This document shows positions 14,940 through 23,014 of a DNA stretch of 38,739 nt, piece after piece; position 1 is the first letter of the stretch, and every line of letters begins with the position of its first letter. Where the stretch lies: positions 1-38,739 of the forward strand of contig PLSR01000010.1 in NCBI GenBank assembly GCA_003164215.1, given 5' to 3'. Origin of the DNA: Candidatus Kaiserbacteria bacterium. Lineage in GTDB: Bacteria; Patescibacteriota; Minisyncoccia; Phycocordibacterales; UBA2100. Below the pieces are notes generated by a model. It was not told the origin of the DNA. It saw nothing but the letters and a program-made list of their open reading frames with translations, and searched no databases. Made by a program: the position numbers and the translations under genes.

Positions 14940-15926
14940 TCAATCTAGTGGCGTCGCATTGAAATCCGCCGGACGATTCGCATACCATTGCTCGATCTCA
15001 TCGCGGCTCATGAGCTTCGTTTGCGCGCCAACACCTTGCACCACCGATGCCGCATTGATGACGCCGCGCAGCAGTGCTTCGCGCGAAGGCAAACCGAGCT
15101 CGATGAAAGCGACGGTCGTCGAGGCAGTCGCGTCCCCTGCACCCGTACGAGAAACCGGCGGGGCGGGATCCGGATACATTGGCACGTGCCACGCGCCGTC
15201 ATCGTCGAGAATGTTGGAACCTTTCGGACCATCGGTGACGACGACGATCTTCGGACCCAAGGCGCGAAGACTTTCCATAAGTTTTTTTACATCTTCCTCG
15301 GTCGATTTAAGGATCGTCTGTGCTTCTTCCTTATTGCAGAAAAATATCGCGGTCACCGCATAAATGTCTTTGAGCTCTTCGGCGCCGAGTTTGATCTGGA
15401 AAGTCCCGGGCTGGAAAACGAGCTTGGTCTCCGGGTGTGCGGCGCAATATGCGGCCACTTCGTGGTGGAAATCTTTCGCGGTCTCCGAGATCGAGGAGAA
15501 GTACAAATATTTCGGCGGTTCGGCGAATACAGGGAGATGGTAATCGTAGCTTTCGTGCTTGATCAGGATCGTGCGCTCTGGGCCGTACATCAATACATAG
15601 TGATAGTTGGTCTTCTTACCGTTCTCTTTCGTCACGTATTCATCCGCGACTCCTTGTGTACGTAAGGTCTCGAGACAATGTGCGCCGTTCTCGTCGTCGC
15701 CGATCCAGGTCACGAAAGCAGAGGAAAGCCCGATGCGATGCGCGGAGACGGCCGCATTCGCCGCGTTGCCGACGGCGCGGATCTCCGTGACGCTTTCATA
15801 GGGGACTTTATCGCCGAAGCGGACGCAGAGCTCGCGCACGCCATGATCCATTAATTCTTCCGCATCCTTTAGCTTTATAAACGCATCGGTCGTGATATCG
15901 CCGATCGCCACGAAATCGTATTGCAT
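14940..15926 (-). CDS. PfkB/ribokinase-family carbohydrate kinase
   Basis: 328 residues. It is an ATP-dependent sugar or nucleoside kinase of the ribokinase fold: N-terminal VAIGDITTDAFIKL, substrate-binding GNAANAAVSAHRIG, WIGDDENG, ATP-site VTDGPKGS, and the catalytic signature RTGAGDATAS with the base Asp. The substrate cannot be read from sequence; by context (next to aldolase and the pentose phosphate genes) a fructose 6-phosphate or ribose-type substrate is possible, and adenosine is another option. The ATG at 15926 lies 8 nt after an extended -10. Confidence 0.88.
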   Translation of the reverse strand: MQYDFVAIGDITTDAFIKLKDAEELMDHGVRELCVRFGDKVPYESVTEIRAVGNAANAAVSAHRIGLSSAFVTWIGDDENGAHCLETLRTQGVADEYVTKENGKKTNYHYVLMYGPERTILIKHESYDYHLPVFAEPPKYLYFSSISETAKDFHHEVAAYCAAHPETKLVFQPGTFQIKLGAEELKDIYAVTAIFFCNKEEAQTILKSTEEDVKKLMESLRALGPKIVVVTDGPKGSNILDDDGAWHVPMYPDPAPPVSRTGAGDATASTTVAFIELGLPSREALLRGVINAASVVQGVGAQTKLMSRDEIEQWYANRPADFNATPLD

Positions 15927-15934
15927 ATCGAAAA

Positions 15935-15943
15935 ATTATAGCA
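15935..15943 (-). promoter_or_regulatory. Extended -10 box for the PfkB kinase
   Basis: On the minus strand TGC-TATAAT, 8 nt before the ATG; predicts a leaderless or nearly leaderless mRNA. Confidence 0.65.
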
Positions 15944-15979
15944 TGTGTGAACCATACAAAGGCCAGAAGTTTAGTCTTT

Positions 15980-15996
15980 GGAGGATCTGATCCTCC
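15980..15996. repeat. Short palindrome between kinase and aldolase genes
   Basis: GGAGGATC-T-GATCCTCC lies in the gap between the two divergent genes, upstream of both -10 boxes. It may be an operator or a weak hairpin; no protein partner can be named. Confidence 0.5.
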
Positions 15997-16018
15997 AGAA
16001 GGTACCAAGCATAATCTA

Positions 16019-16027
16019 TGGTATTAT
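16019..16027 (+). promoter_or_regulatory. Extended -10 box for the aldolase gene
   Basis: TGG-TATTAT, 7 nt before the ATG at 16035. Confidence 0.6.
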
Positions 16028-16034
16028 TTTTTCC

Positions 16035-16898
16035 ATGCAAACACTCAAAGAGGCGGTGGAAGCCGCGTGGGAAAAGAAGATCGCGCTGGGGCATTTTAAT
16101 CTCTCAGATTCGAATCAATTCAATGCGGTATTGGCCGCTGCGGCGGCCGCAAGTATGCCGGTCTTGGTCGGCGTTTCGGAAGGTGAACGGAAATTCTTCG
16201 GCGTACGCAACGTGGCCGCGCTCGTGCGCGCCGCGCGCGAAGCGGGGATACAAGTTTACCTGAATGCCGATCACACGTATTCACTTGATGCCTGCAAGGA
16301 AGTCATAGACGCTGGGTTCGATTCGGTCATTTTCGACGGCAGTCACCTGCCGATGGAAGAAAATATTGCGACGACTCGTGCGGTCGTCGAATATGCGCGT
16401 TCCAAAAGCAACGGCGGTCACGAGATCCTCGTCGAAGGCGAGATCGGCCGCATTGGTACATCAAGCAAGCTCCTCGACGCGCCGCCCGAAGACATGGACA
16501 AAAATTTGACCGATCCGGAAGAGGCCGCACGATTCGTGCGCGAATCCGGGGTTGATATGTTGGCACCCGCTGTCGGCACGATGCATGGGCGCCTCGTCGG
16601 CGGAGGCGAGCCGAAGATCGACCTCGCACGCATTGAAGCAATTCGGAGCGCCGTCGGCATCCCGCTCGTCTTACATGGCGGCTCCGGCTCGTCCGATACG
16701 GATCTTGCAACAGTAGGGAAGTTGGGCTGCTCGATCGTTCACATCAATACCGACATTCGTGTCGCCTATCGCAAAGGCATCGAAGCATCGCTTGCGGCCG
16801 ACGCCAAAGAGATCGCGCCCTATAAATTCCTTGCGGAAGGCGTTGCTGGAGTCGAGCAGATGACGGAGAAATACATTCGATTGTTCGCGGGGGTGTAA
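16035..16898 (+). CDS. fba: Class II fructose-bisphosphate aldolase family protein
   Basis: 287 residues. Zn-dependent aldol cleavage of fructose 1,6-bisphosphate or a related ketose bisphosphate. Visible: GHFNLSD near the start, NADHTYS (catalytic Asp and Zn-binding His), FDGSHLP, VEGEIG (Zn-site Glu), PAVGTMHG (Zn-site His), LVLHGGSG (Zn-site His and phosphate loop), and HINTDIR. The start at 16035 is set by the -10 box 7 nt upstream and by the usual N-terminus of the family; 19 upstream in-frame codons run through the promoter. Tagatose-bisphosphate aldolase cannot be excluded. Confidence 0.92.
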   Translation: MQTLKEAVEAAWEKKIALGHFNLSDSNQFNAVLAAAAAASMPVLVGVSEGERKFFGVRNVAALVRAAREAGIQVYLNADHTYSLDACKEVIDAGFDSVIFDGSHLPMEENIATTRAVVEYARSKSNGGHEILVEGEIGRIGTSSKLLDAPPEDMDKNLTDPEEAARFVRESGVDMLAPAVGTMHGRLVGGGEPKIDLARIEAIRSAVGIPLVLHGGSGSSDTDLATVGKLGCSIVHINTDIRVAYRKGIEASLAADAKEIAPYKFLAEGVAGVEQMTEKYIRLFAGV

Positions 16899-16912
16899 AG
16901 CACTCGCACCTC

Positions 16913-16941
16913 TTGCGATTATCTCGGACATTGTCTACGCT
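16913..16941 (+). promoter_or_regulatory. Promoter for the response regulator gene
   Basis: TTGCGA (-35), 17 nt, TACGCT (-10), then 7 nt to the ATG at 16949. Confidence 0.5.
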
Positions 16942-16948
16942 TGTGGTA

Positions 16949-17317
16949 ATGATAAAGGTACTGGTAGCCGAAGATGATGAAGTCCTTGCATCGCTCTTGG
17001 TCAGAGCCCTCGTCAATGAGCATTTTGATGCACACGCCGCATACGATGGGATACAGACGGAGATCGAGATCAAGACGTGGTACCCCGACATTGTGCTGCT
17101 CGACTTGTTGATGCCCAACAAGGACGGTTTCGGCGTGCTCTCGGATGTTCGGGCCGATTCGCAGACCCTCAAGCTTCCCATCGTTGTCTTCAGTAACCTC
17201 GGAGAATCTGAGACCATCGCGCGAGTGAAGAAATTCGGCGTGACCGAGTATTTCATCAAGGCGAACACGACTCCGCGCGAGGTGATAGCGAAGATCAAGA
17301 CCATGTTCCCGGGATAG
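16949..17317 (+). CDS. Stand-alone response-regulator receiver domain
   Basis: 122 residues, one CheY-like domain only, no output domain. Acidic pocket D9/D10, phospho-acceptor D52 in DIVLLDLLMPNKDG, Ser82 at the switch position (Thr/Ser), and Lys104 in FIKAN. It would take a phosphate from a histidine kinase, but no kinase is encoded in the window. It could act in chemotaxis-like, pilus or phosphorelay signalling by protein contact. The upstream in-frame start at 16913 is rejected because the -35/-10 pair lies inside it. Confidence 0.9.
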   Translation: MIKVLVAEDDEVLASLLVRALVNEHFDAHAAYDGIQTEIEIKTWYPDIVLLDLLMPNKDGFGVLSDVRADSQTLKLPIVVFSNLGESETIARVKKFGVTEYFIKANTTPREVIAKIKTMFPG

Positions 17318-17353
17318 GTTGTCCGTCTTTGTCCGGATAGATAAATGATTTGT

Positions 17354-17359
17354 TACTAT
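17354..17359 (+). promoter_or_regulatory. -10 box for the 59-aa membrane protein
   Basis: TACTAT, 6 nt before the ATG at 17366. Confidence 0.4.
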
Positions 17360-17365
17360 AGAGTC

Positions 17366-17545
17366 ATGAGGCCACTGCGAAATATCGCGATAGGAGTGAA
17401 TGCGCTCTACATCTTGTGGATGATCTACAACGGCATTGATGAAGGATTCCAGGCGGCCAGTATTGTGCAGATGGTATCGGCTATTGGCATGATATGTCTC
17501 CTAGTCCTCAATATATTCTTGTTGTGGAACGGTCGACAACTTTGA
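17366..17545 (+). CDS. Small two-helix membrane protein (59 aa)
   Basis: It starts MRPLRNIAIGVNALYILWMI. Two hydrophobic helices (~6-20 and ~30-52) flank a polar turn (YNGIDEGFQ), with a basic N-terminus and NGRQL at the end. An upstream in-frame ATG at 17345 is less likely because a -10 box lies between the two. Function unknown. Confidence 0.6.
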   Translation: MRPLRNIAIGVNALYILWMIYNGIDEGFQAASIVQMVSAIGMICLLVLNIFLLWNGRQL

Positions 17546-17557
17546 ACGAGTAGAATT

Positions 17558-17566
17558 TGATATACT
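17558..17566 (+). promoter_or_regulatory. Extended -10 box for the cupin gene
   Basis: TGA-TATACT, 6 nt before the ATG at 17573. Confidence 0.6.
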
Positions 17567-17572
17567 TTCGGT

Positions 17573-18064
17573 ATGGCTTCATCAAAGTACATCAAAAATA
17601 TCAGTGACATCGAATGCAAGCCGTTTCCCTTCCCGATGCCGGAAGAAGTGAAGGTAAAATATGAGGGCGCAACGATGGGGCAGATCTCTGCGCTCATCGG
17701 CGCGCAGAAGCTCGGCTACAACATTACGAAAGTGCCGCCCGGCAAACGCGCCTTCCCGATCCACAATCACCATGTGAACGAAGAGATGTTCTTCATCCTC
17801 GAAGGCGAGGGGCAAGTCCGCATCGGCAATGAGGTGTTTCCGATCAAGCGCGGCGATGTGATCGCGTGCCCGCCGGGAGGCAAAGAGCTCGCGCACCAGA
17901 TCGTGAATAATTCATCAGATGAGCTCGTTTATCTTTCGGTCAGCACGAAGCTCTCGCCCGAGATCGCGGAGTATCCGGATTCGGGGAAGTTCGGCGTCTT
18001 ATCTTCCGATGTACGCTTCCTCGGAAAGCTCGACCAATCGCTCGGGTATTGGGACGGGGAATGA
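17573..18064 (+). CDS. Cupin-domain protein
   Basis: 163 residues. A single conserved beta-barrel (~55-130) with the two cupin motifs: FPIHNHHVNEEMFFILEGEGQVRIG (broken here as HNHH then E, the metal ligands) and GDVIACPPGGKELAHQIVN (third-position His). The family includes isomerases, dioxygenases and sugar-binding proteins, so the reaction is not predictable. The C-terminal ~30 residues (PDSGKFGVLSSDVRFLGK, ending YWDGE) recall the end of small cupins that bind sugar or aromatic ligands. It is probably monocistronic; bL25 has its own promoter 35 nt after the stop. Confidence 0.88.
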   Translation: MASSKYIKNISDIECKPFPFPMPEEVKVKYEGATMGQISALIGAQKLGYNITKVPPGKRAFPIHNHHVNEEMFFILEGEGQVRIGNEVFPIKRGDVIACPPGGKELAHQIVNNSSDELVYLSVSTKLSPEIAEYPDSGKFGVLSSDVRFLGKLDQSLGYWDGE

Positions 18065-18076
18065 GCCCCGGCCCGC

Positions 18077-18104
18077 TTGCAAATGAGCAATTATTCCGTA
18101 TACT
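18077..18104 (+). promoter_or_regulatory. bL25 promoter
   Basis: TTGCAA (18077-18082), 16 nt, TATACT (18099-18104), then 7 nt to the ATG at 18112. The -35 region reads GCTTGCAAATGAGC, nearly the same as in the bL31 promoter. Confidence 0.7.
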
Positions 18105-18111
18105 GGCCGCC

Positions 18112-18744
18112 ATGTTAGTCCTTGAAGTTAAACCGCGCGGCGATAAGGAATCGCCGGAATTGCTCCGCAGTGGCGGCCTCATTCCTGCTGTATTGTACGG
18201 CCCGAAGGAAGCGGCAGTTTCTATCAGCGTTGACGCACGAAAGTTGGAAAGCACCTGGCACGAAGCGGGTGAGACCACTGTCATTACCTTGAAGGGCGCC
18301 GGCGCCGATAAAGACACCTTGATCCACGACGCACAGATCCATCCTGTCACGGGCAAGCTCGTGCATGTCGATTTCTATGTGCTCGAGAAAGGCAAGAAGA
18401 TCGAGATCGCCGTTCCGCTTGAATTCATTGGCGAAGCGCCGGCTGAAAAGCTCGGTCATATCGTCGTGAAGTCATTGCATGAGATCGAGATCGAAGTCGC
18501 GCCGGCGGAATTGCCGCGCAGTCTCGATGTCGATCTTTCCGTGCTCGTCGATCTGGAGAGTCGCATCACTGCAGCCGACATCAAACTCCCGCCGAGTGCC
18601 ACACTTGTCACTGATCCTGAAGAGATCGTCGCCTCCGTCACTGAATTCCACGAAGAGAAGATCGAGGAGCCGGTGGCTGTTGCCGCTGATGCCGCCCCTG
18701 CGACCGACGCGGCCGCGCCTGCTGCAGAAGAAAAGAAAGAATAA
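18112..18744 (+). CDS. rplY: Ribosomal protein bL25 (CTC family)
   Basis: 210 residues. It binds 5S rRNA in the large subunit. N-terminal L25 domain (~1-90): LEVKPRGDK, LRSGGLIPAVLYGPKE, and HDAQIHPVTGKLVHVDFYVL; then a TL5/CTC-type beta domain (~95-185) and an Ala/Glu/Lys-rich tail. The start at 18112 is chosen because the promoter lies immediately upstream and the conserved strand begins at residue 2; the longer frame from 18049 overlaps the cupin gene. Confidence 0.95.
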   Translation: MLVLEVKPRGDKESPELLRSGGLIPAVLYGPKEAAVSISVDARKLESTWHEAGETTVITLKGAGADKDTLIHDAQIHPVTGKLVHVDFYVLEKGKKIEIAVPLEFIGEAPAEKLGHIVVKSLHEIEIEVAPAELPRSLDVDLSVLVDLESRITAADIKLPPSATLVTDPEEIVASVTEFHEEKIEEPVAVAADAAPATDAAAPAAEEKKE

Positions 18745-18791
18745 TTCACCCGCGTGTGGATGATCACGGAGGTGCCGTAGTCATCTCCTGG

Positions 18792-18797
18792 TATACT
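18792..18797 (+). promoter_or_regulatory. -10 box for the lytic transglycosylase gene
   Basis: TATACT, 15 nt before the ATG at 18813, giving a leader of about 9 nt. Confidence 0.5.
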
Positions 18798-18812
18798 GTT
18801 TCGATACTCTGT

Positions 18813-20105
18813 ATGCGCCACACCCGCGCCGGCATATATCTCATATTTTTTTTGTGCACACTATCGCTGTTCGTATTTCATAATGCATATGCGGACGTGA
18901 CCGCCGACCAGCGCGCGGCGCTTCAAGCACAGCTTGCACAGGTGCAGGCGCAGATCACGCAGAATCAGGCAAAGCTTGCCGATGAACAGTCACAAGAGGC
19001 CTCTCTCCAGACGACGCTTTCCGTCCTTGATTCGCAGATCACCGAGGCCCAGCTCGAGATCAAGCAACGCAATCTGACGATCCAGGAATTGAAAGACGGT
19101 GTTTCTCAAGATAACCTCGGTATCACCGCACTCGATTCCAACGTCGCGGCGAGCCAGGCATCGCTCGCGCAGATCATGCGCGACACACAGCATATGGATG
19201 ACACGTCGTTCGTCGAACTCGCGCTCGGCGGCTCGCTCACGGATCTTTTCCAAGATGCGGATGATTTTGCCGCGATCAAAAAAGCGATGGCAAGTTCTTT
19301 CACACAGATAGCCGCACAGCGTTCGGATCTCTCGACGCACGAATCAGCGTTGCAAGACCAGCAGCAAGAACAGAGCGATCTCTTACAACTGCAGGTCGTC
19401 CAGCAGAAATCGCTCCAAAGTATCGAACAGCAGAAACAAAGTCTCCTCGCACAGACCAAAGGCCAGGAATCCGCGTACAAACAGGTCATCTCCGATCAGC
19501 AAAAGAGCGTCGCGCAGATCGAAGCGACGCTTTTTAGTCTTGCCGATACCAATAAATCTGTCTCATTCGGTGACATCTACAGCTATGCGAAGGAAGCGGG
19601 AGCGGCGACTAATGTGCGACCGGCTTTGATCCTCGGAATTCTGTCGGAAGAGTCCGGCCTCGGTCAGAACGTCGGCACGGGAAATTGGATGACCGATATG
19701 AGTCCCGCTAATCAACCGCTTTTCCAAGCAATTTGTCAGGGGCTGGGGCTTGATCCCAACACACAAAAAGTCTCCGCGCGCCCGTGGTATGGCTGGGGCG
19801 GTGCGATGGGCCCGGCGCAATTCATTCCGTCGACGTGGGATCAATATGCGGACCGTATTTCGAATATCACCGGCCAAACACCGCCCAATCCATGGGATCC
19901 GCGCACTGCCACGTTCGCGACCGCGCTCCTTATGATGGACAACGGTGCCGATGCGCAGACACCGGCGGCTGAGCGCCTTGCGGCCTTGCGTTACCTTGCA
20001 GGCTGGGCTCATGCTAATAATCCTTCATATGCCTTTTACGGCAACGACGTGATGGCACTCGCCGCGAAGTACCAAGCTCAGATCGATGAGGTCAATGGAT
20101 CATAA
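18813..20105 (+). CDS. Exported coiled-coil lytic transglycosylase
   Basis: 430 residues. Signal peptide 1-27 (cleavage near AYA-DVT), then a long coiled coil (~30-250) rich in Gln, Ala and Leu, similar in layout to EnvC/PcsB coiled coils that dock on FtsEX, then a lysozyme-like domain (~260-425). The catalytic Glu is probably E280 in SEESGLG; GWGGAMGPAQFIPSTWDQY is typical of the MltB/SLT_2 branch. It would cleave glycan strands in division or wall remodelling. No ftsEX is in the window, so the FtsEX link is an inference from architecture. The start at 18813 gives a clean signal peptide. Confidence 0.85.
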   Translation: MRHTRAGIYLIFFLCTLSLFVFHNAYADVTADQRAALQAQLAQVQAQITQNQAKLADEQSQEASLQTTLSVLDSQITEAQLEIKQRNLTIQELKDGVSQDNLGITALDSNVAASQASLAQIMRDTQHMDDTSFVELALGGSLTDLFQDADDFAAIKKAMASSFTQIAAQRSDLSTHESALQDQQQEQSDLLQLQVVQQKSLQSIEQQKQSLLAQTKGQESAYKQVISDQQKSVAQIEATLFSLADTNKSVSFGDIYSYAKEAGAATNVRPALILGILSEESGLGQNVGTGNWMTDMSPANQPLFQAICQGLGLDPNTQKVSARPWYGWGGAMGPAQFIPSTWDQYADRISNITGQTPPNPWDPRTATFATALLMMDNGADAQTPAAERLAALRYLAGWAHANNPSYAFYGNDVMALAAKYQAQIDEVNGS

Positions 20106-20108
20106 ATC

Positions 20109-20139
20109 GCTCCAGGGCTTGCAAATGGAGCCCTTTTTT
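20109..20139 (+). terminator. Terminator overlapping the bL31 promoter
   Basis: GCTCC (20109-20113) can pair with GGAGC (20127-20131), or GGGCT with AGCCC, followed by CCTTTTTTC. The same bases hold the -35 box of the next promoter. Confidence 0.6.
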
Positions 20140-20147
20140 CGTATAGT
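20119..20147 (+). promoter_or_regulatory. bL31 promoter
   Basis: TTGCAA (20119-20124), 17 nt, TATAGT (20142-20147), then 8 nt to the ATG at 20156. Confidence 0.7.
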
Positions 20148-20155
20148 GTGCCCAC

Positions 20156-20419
20156 ATGAAAAAAGACCTACATCCGGAAAGCTATCGCCAAGTCATCTTC
20201 GACGACTCCACGTCGGGTAAGCGTTTTTTGATCGGCTCGACCGTCGAGACCACCAAGACCGACAAATGGGAGGACGGCAAAGAATACCCGGTTTTCCAGG
20301 TCGAAATTTCCAGCGCCTCGCACCCGTTCTATACCGGCCAGTCGAAGACGATCGACACCGCCGGCCGCGTTGAGAAATTCAAGACGCGCGCCGCGGCAAA
20401 GAAGACGGCGAAGAAGTAG
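20156..20419 (+). CDS. rpmE2: Ribosomal protein bL31, type B (zinc-free)
   Basis: 87 residues. Part of the large subunit and bridges to the small subunit. [20 protein letters not shown] and [20 protein letters not shown] are typical; no Cys ligands are present, so it belongs to the zinc-independent type B form. A Lys/Ala tail follows. It has its own promoter, and a 108-nt inverted repeat lies just downstream. Confidence 0.95.
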   Translation: MKKDLHPESYRQVIFDDSTSGKRFLIGSTVETTKTDKWEDGKEYPVFQVEISSASHPFYTGQSKTIDTAGRVEKFKTRAAAKKTAKK

Positions 20420-20430
20420 TTTTGCGAGTC

Positions 20431-20538
20431 CCGCGGCGGCATGCGTATTGTGCCGTCGCTATCTGGCGCTACTGCGCCAGCGCTCTGTCTCGGCCTCGAC
20501 AGGCCTGCGAAGACGGCAAAATACGCATGCCGCCGCGG
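20431..20538. repeat. Long inverted repeat with inner hairpin between rpmE2 and prfA
   Basis: The 27-nt arms 20431-20457 and 20512-20538 are complementary at 26 of 27 positions (core CGGCGGCATGCGTATT). Inside, CTGGCGC-TACT-GCGCCAG (20463-20480) forms a second hairpin, and a GC-rich stretch follows. No coding frame fits. It might be a terminator, a decayed small mobile element or a structured RNA. It ends 16 nt before the prfA -10 box. Confidence 0.85.
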
Positions 20539-20553
20539 TCCTCTTGTTTGAGG

Positions 20554-20559
20554 TAAAAT
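20554..20559 (+). promoter_or_regulatory. -10 box for prfA
   Basis: TAAAAT, 6 nt before the ATG at 20566; the -35 is weak. Confidence 0.45.
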
Positions 20560-20565
20560 TACGGT

Positions 20566-21576
20566 ATGTCCGAACCTGCAAAAATAAATCCTGACGATTA
20601 CGCCGATGACCGGCGGGTTTCGTATTTGGTCGTCGAATGGAAACGTCTCACGCAGGCCGAGATCGACGCGCAGGAATTGCTTGAGGTCGATCCGGCGATG
20701 AAAGAGCTCGCGGAGAAGGAGATCGCCGATATCAATGTGCAAAAAGAAACGTTGATGAAGGATATGGAGCGTATTGTCGGTTCTGGTGAGCAGGAGCGCG
20801 AGTGGCCGAATGAGATCGTGCTCGAAGTGCGCGCGGGCGTCGGCGGCGACGAAGCATCGCTCTTTTCTGAAGAGCTCGCGGGCATGTATCTGCGCTATGC
20901 CGAGAGCCGCGGCTGGAAGACGAAATCGCTCGATGAATCGCGCTCCGCACAAGGTGGTTACAAAGAAGCGCAATTCGAGATCAAAGGCGAGGATTGCTAT
21001 CGTGCCTTACGGTTCGAGACGGGCGTACATCGCGTGCAACGCGTACCGGAGACTGAGAAAGCCGGCCGCATTCACACCTCAACGGCATCCGTCGCGATCC
21101 TTCCGATCTACAAGCGATCGAAGATCGTCATCAATCCCGGCGATATTGAGATCGAATTCTCGCGCTCCGGCGGCGCCGGCGGTCAAAATGTGAACAAGGT
21201 AGAGACGGCCGTCCGCCTCATTCACAAGCCGACCGGTATTGATGTGCGGTGCACGTCGGAACGCAGCCAACAGCAGAATCGCGAGAAGGCGATGCAGTTG
21301 CTCGTCTCAAGGCTCCAGCAAATGAAGAACGAAGAGGAGGATCGCGCACGTTCGGCCGACCGCAAGTCGCAGGTCGGCACCGGCGACCGCTCAGAGAAGA
21401 TCCGCACCTATAATTTCCCGCAAGACCGCATCACCGACCACCGCATCCGGCAGTCATGGTCGAATATCGAGGGTGTCATGGCCGGCCGCATCGGTCCGAT
21501 CCTTGAGGCCCTTGATAAAGCCGAGACGGAAGGGGATTTGGCCGTGGAAGGCGGAGTGGTTGCAGAAGACGATTGA
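20566..21576 (+). CDS. prfA: Peptide chain release factor 1
   Basis: 336 residues. It reads UAA and UAG stop codons and releases the peptide. The PxT-type codon-recognition motif is PET (161-163), and the catalytic GGQ is at ~205-207 in [28 protein letters not shown] and DRITDHR are also family marks. The N-terminal domain is about 25 residues shorter than in E. coli. Its presence with TGA used as a stop implies that RF2 is encoded elsewhere. Confidence 0.96.
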   Translation: MSEPAKINPDDYADDRRVSYLVVEWKRLTQAEIDAQELLEVDPAMKELAEKEIADINVQKETLMKDMERIVGSGEQEREWPNEIVLEVRAGVGGDEASLFSEELAGMYLRYAESRGWKTKSLDESRSAQGGYKEAQFEIKGEDCYRALRFETGVHRVQRVPETEKAGRIHTSTASVAILPIYKRSKIVINPGDIEIEFSRSGGAGGQNVNKVETAVRLIHKPTGIDVRCTSERSQQQNREKAMQLLVSRLQQMKNEEEDRARSADRKSQVGTGDRSEKIRTYNFPQDRITDHRIRQSWSNIEGVMAGRIGPILEALDKAETEGDLAVEGGVVAEDD

Positions 21577-21588
21577 TTTTGCTAGTAT
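21560..21588 (+). promoter_or_regulatory. rpsB promoter within the end of prfA
   Basis: TTGCAG (21560-21565), 17 nt, TG-extended TAGTAT (21583-21588). The leader to the ATG at 21634 is about 39 nt without a clear Shine-Dalgarno, so this gene is not leaderless; a ribosomal-protein leader is possible. Confidence 0.6.
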
Positions 21589-21633
21589 TCACGGGCTCGC
21601 ATTGCGGGCCTTATTTTTAGTCTTTTGGTTAGC

Positions 21634-22359
21634 ATGGCTACAGAAACGACAATAGAATCCCTTTTTGGTGTAGGTGCGCATTTCGGTTATGGCCGCGCAC
21701 GCCGCCATCCGACGGCGACCCCGTTCCTTTTTGGTACCAAAGATCGCACCGACATTTTCAATCTTGATGAGACCATTCCCCGCATCGACGCTGCAGCTGC
21801 CTTCGCAGCTTCGCTTGCCGCTTCCGGGCGTCAGCTGCTCTTTGTGGGTGGTAAACATGAGGTCTCCGCGATCGTCCGTTCGAATGCTGAACATGCTGGC
21901 CAGCCGTACGTCGCAGGTCGCTGGATCGGCGGATCGTTGACCAATTTCAAGAATATTCGCAAGCGAATCGACCTTCTCGAGAAGCTTATGGCCGAGCGTG
22001 AGTCGGGCGAGCTCGAGAAGTACACCAAGAAGGAACGGCTCTTGATCGATCGTCAGATCGACGAACTGCTCGCACGCTTTGGCGGCTTGGTAAAGATGAC
22101 GGATCTCCCGGCGGCACTTTTTGTCATCGACACGCGTCATGAAGATACGGCGGTCAAAGAAGCGAATCAGCTCAACATTCCGATTATCGGGCTTGCGAGT
22201 TCGGATTGCGACTTCTCGCTCATCAAGTATCCGATTCCTGCCAACGACACGTCGATCAAGAGCGTCGGGTTCATCGCCGACATCATCGCGCGTGCCTATG
22301 AGGCGGGGAAGCGGGCTCCGGCCGCCGCTCCTGCTGCGGCTCGACCCGCGCACGCATAA
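21634..22359 (+). CDS. rpsB: Ribosomal protein uS2
   Basis: 241 residues. Small-subunit protein. GVGAHFGYGRARRHPTATPF (with a shifted HxG motif), FVGGKHEVSAIV, and VAGRWIGGSLTNFKNIRKRI are typical of the family, as is PAALFVIDTRHEDTAVKEAN and the C-terminal SDCD. An Ala/Pro tail replaces the usual C-terminal extension. The start at 21634 (MATETTIE) is chosen over 21625 because it leaves a normal N-terminus. It is followed by tsf, the common bacterial order. Confidence 0.96.
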   Translation: MATETTIESLFGVGAHFGYGRARRHPTATPFLFGTKDRTDIFNLDETIPRIDAAAAFAASLAASGRQLLFVGGKHEVSAIVRSNAEHAGQPYVAGRWIGGSLTNFKNIRKRIDLLEKLMAERESGELEKYTKKERLLIDRQIDELLARFGGLVKMTDLPAALFVIDTRHEDTAVKEANQLNIPIIGLASSDCDFSLIKYPIPANDTSIKSVGFIADIIARAYEAGKRAPAAAPAAARPAHA

Positions 22360-22386
22360 CCCCTTATCAACGCACCATGAGTGCGG

Positions 22387-22392
22387 TATAGT
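22387..22392 (+). promoter_or_regulatory. -10 box for tsf
   Basis: TATAGT, 34 nt before the tsf ATG; a leader of about 28 nt, A/T-rich, without a Shine-Dalgarno. Confidence 0.5.
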
Positions 22393-22426
22393 GAGGGGAA
22401 CAGTTATTTGTATTTGTTAATTTTGT

Positions 22427-23008
22427 ATGATAACCACAGAGGAAATTAAAGCGTTGCGCGATGTTACCGGCGTTTCGATCATGCAGTGCAAGAAGGCACT
22501 GGAAGAAGCGGGGGGAGACATGGAAAAAGCAAAAGTCATTCTTCGCAAAGCGAGCGCAATGACAGCTTTGAAGAAAGCTGATCGCGAACTCGGTGCGGGC
22601 GTCGTATCGGCCTATGTGCATGCGGGCGGAACGGTTCTCGGGGCAGTCGTTCTCGCGTGCGAGACCGATTTCGTTGCCAAGAATGAAGAATTCCCGAGAC
22701 TCGCTTACAATATCGCGATGCAAGTCGCGGCGATGAATCCGCTCTTTAAGACGCGTGACGATGTGAAGGAATCCGACATAGCAGCCGCGCGCGCGGTCTT
22801 CGAGGAAGAGGCGGTGAATGTCCCGGAGGCGAATCGCACGAAGGCGATCGAGGGAAAGATCGATTCATATCTGCGTGAGCGTGTCTTACTTGAACAGCCG
22901 TTCGTGAAGGACCCGTCGATCACCATCGGCGAGCTCATCAGTACGGCGGTGCAGAAATTCGGCGAGAAGGTTGAGCTCGTGCGCTATGAACGACTCTCGG
23001 TTCGCTAA
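22427..23008 (+). CDS. tsf: Elongation factor Ts
   Basis: 193 residues. Nucleotide exchange factor for EF-Tu. The UBA-like N-terminus EEIKALRDVTGVSIMQCKKALEEAGGD is followed by ACETDFVAKNEEF, the EF-Tu contact loop, and a C-terminal segment with LLEQPFVKDPSITI. It is shorter than the 283-residue E. coli protein, keeping one core subdomain as in many small EF-Ts. The adjacent gene at 23015 follows after 6 nt. Confidence 0.95.
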   Translation: MITTEEIKALRDVTGVSIMQCKKALEEAGGDMEKAKVILRKASAMTALKKADRELGAGVVSAYVHAGGTVLGAVVLACETDFVAKNEEFPRLAYNIAMQVAAMNPLFKTRDDVKESDIAAARAVFEEEAVNVPEANRTKAIEGKIDSYLRERVLLEQPFVKDPSITIGELISTAVQKFGEKVELVRYERLSVR

Positions 23009-23014
23009 CGCCGT

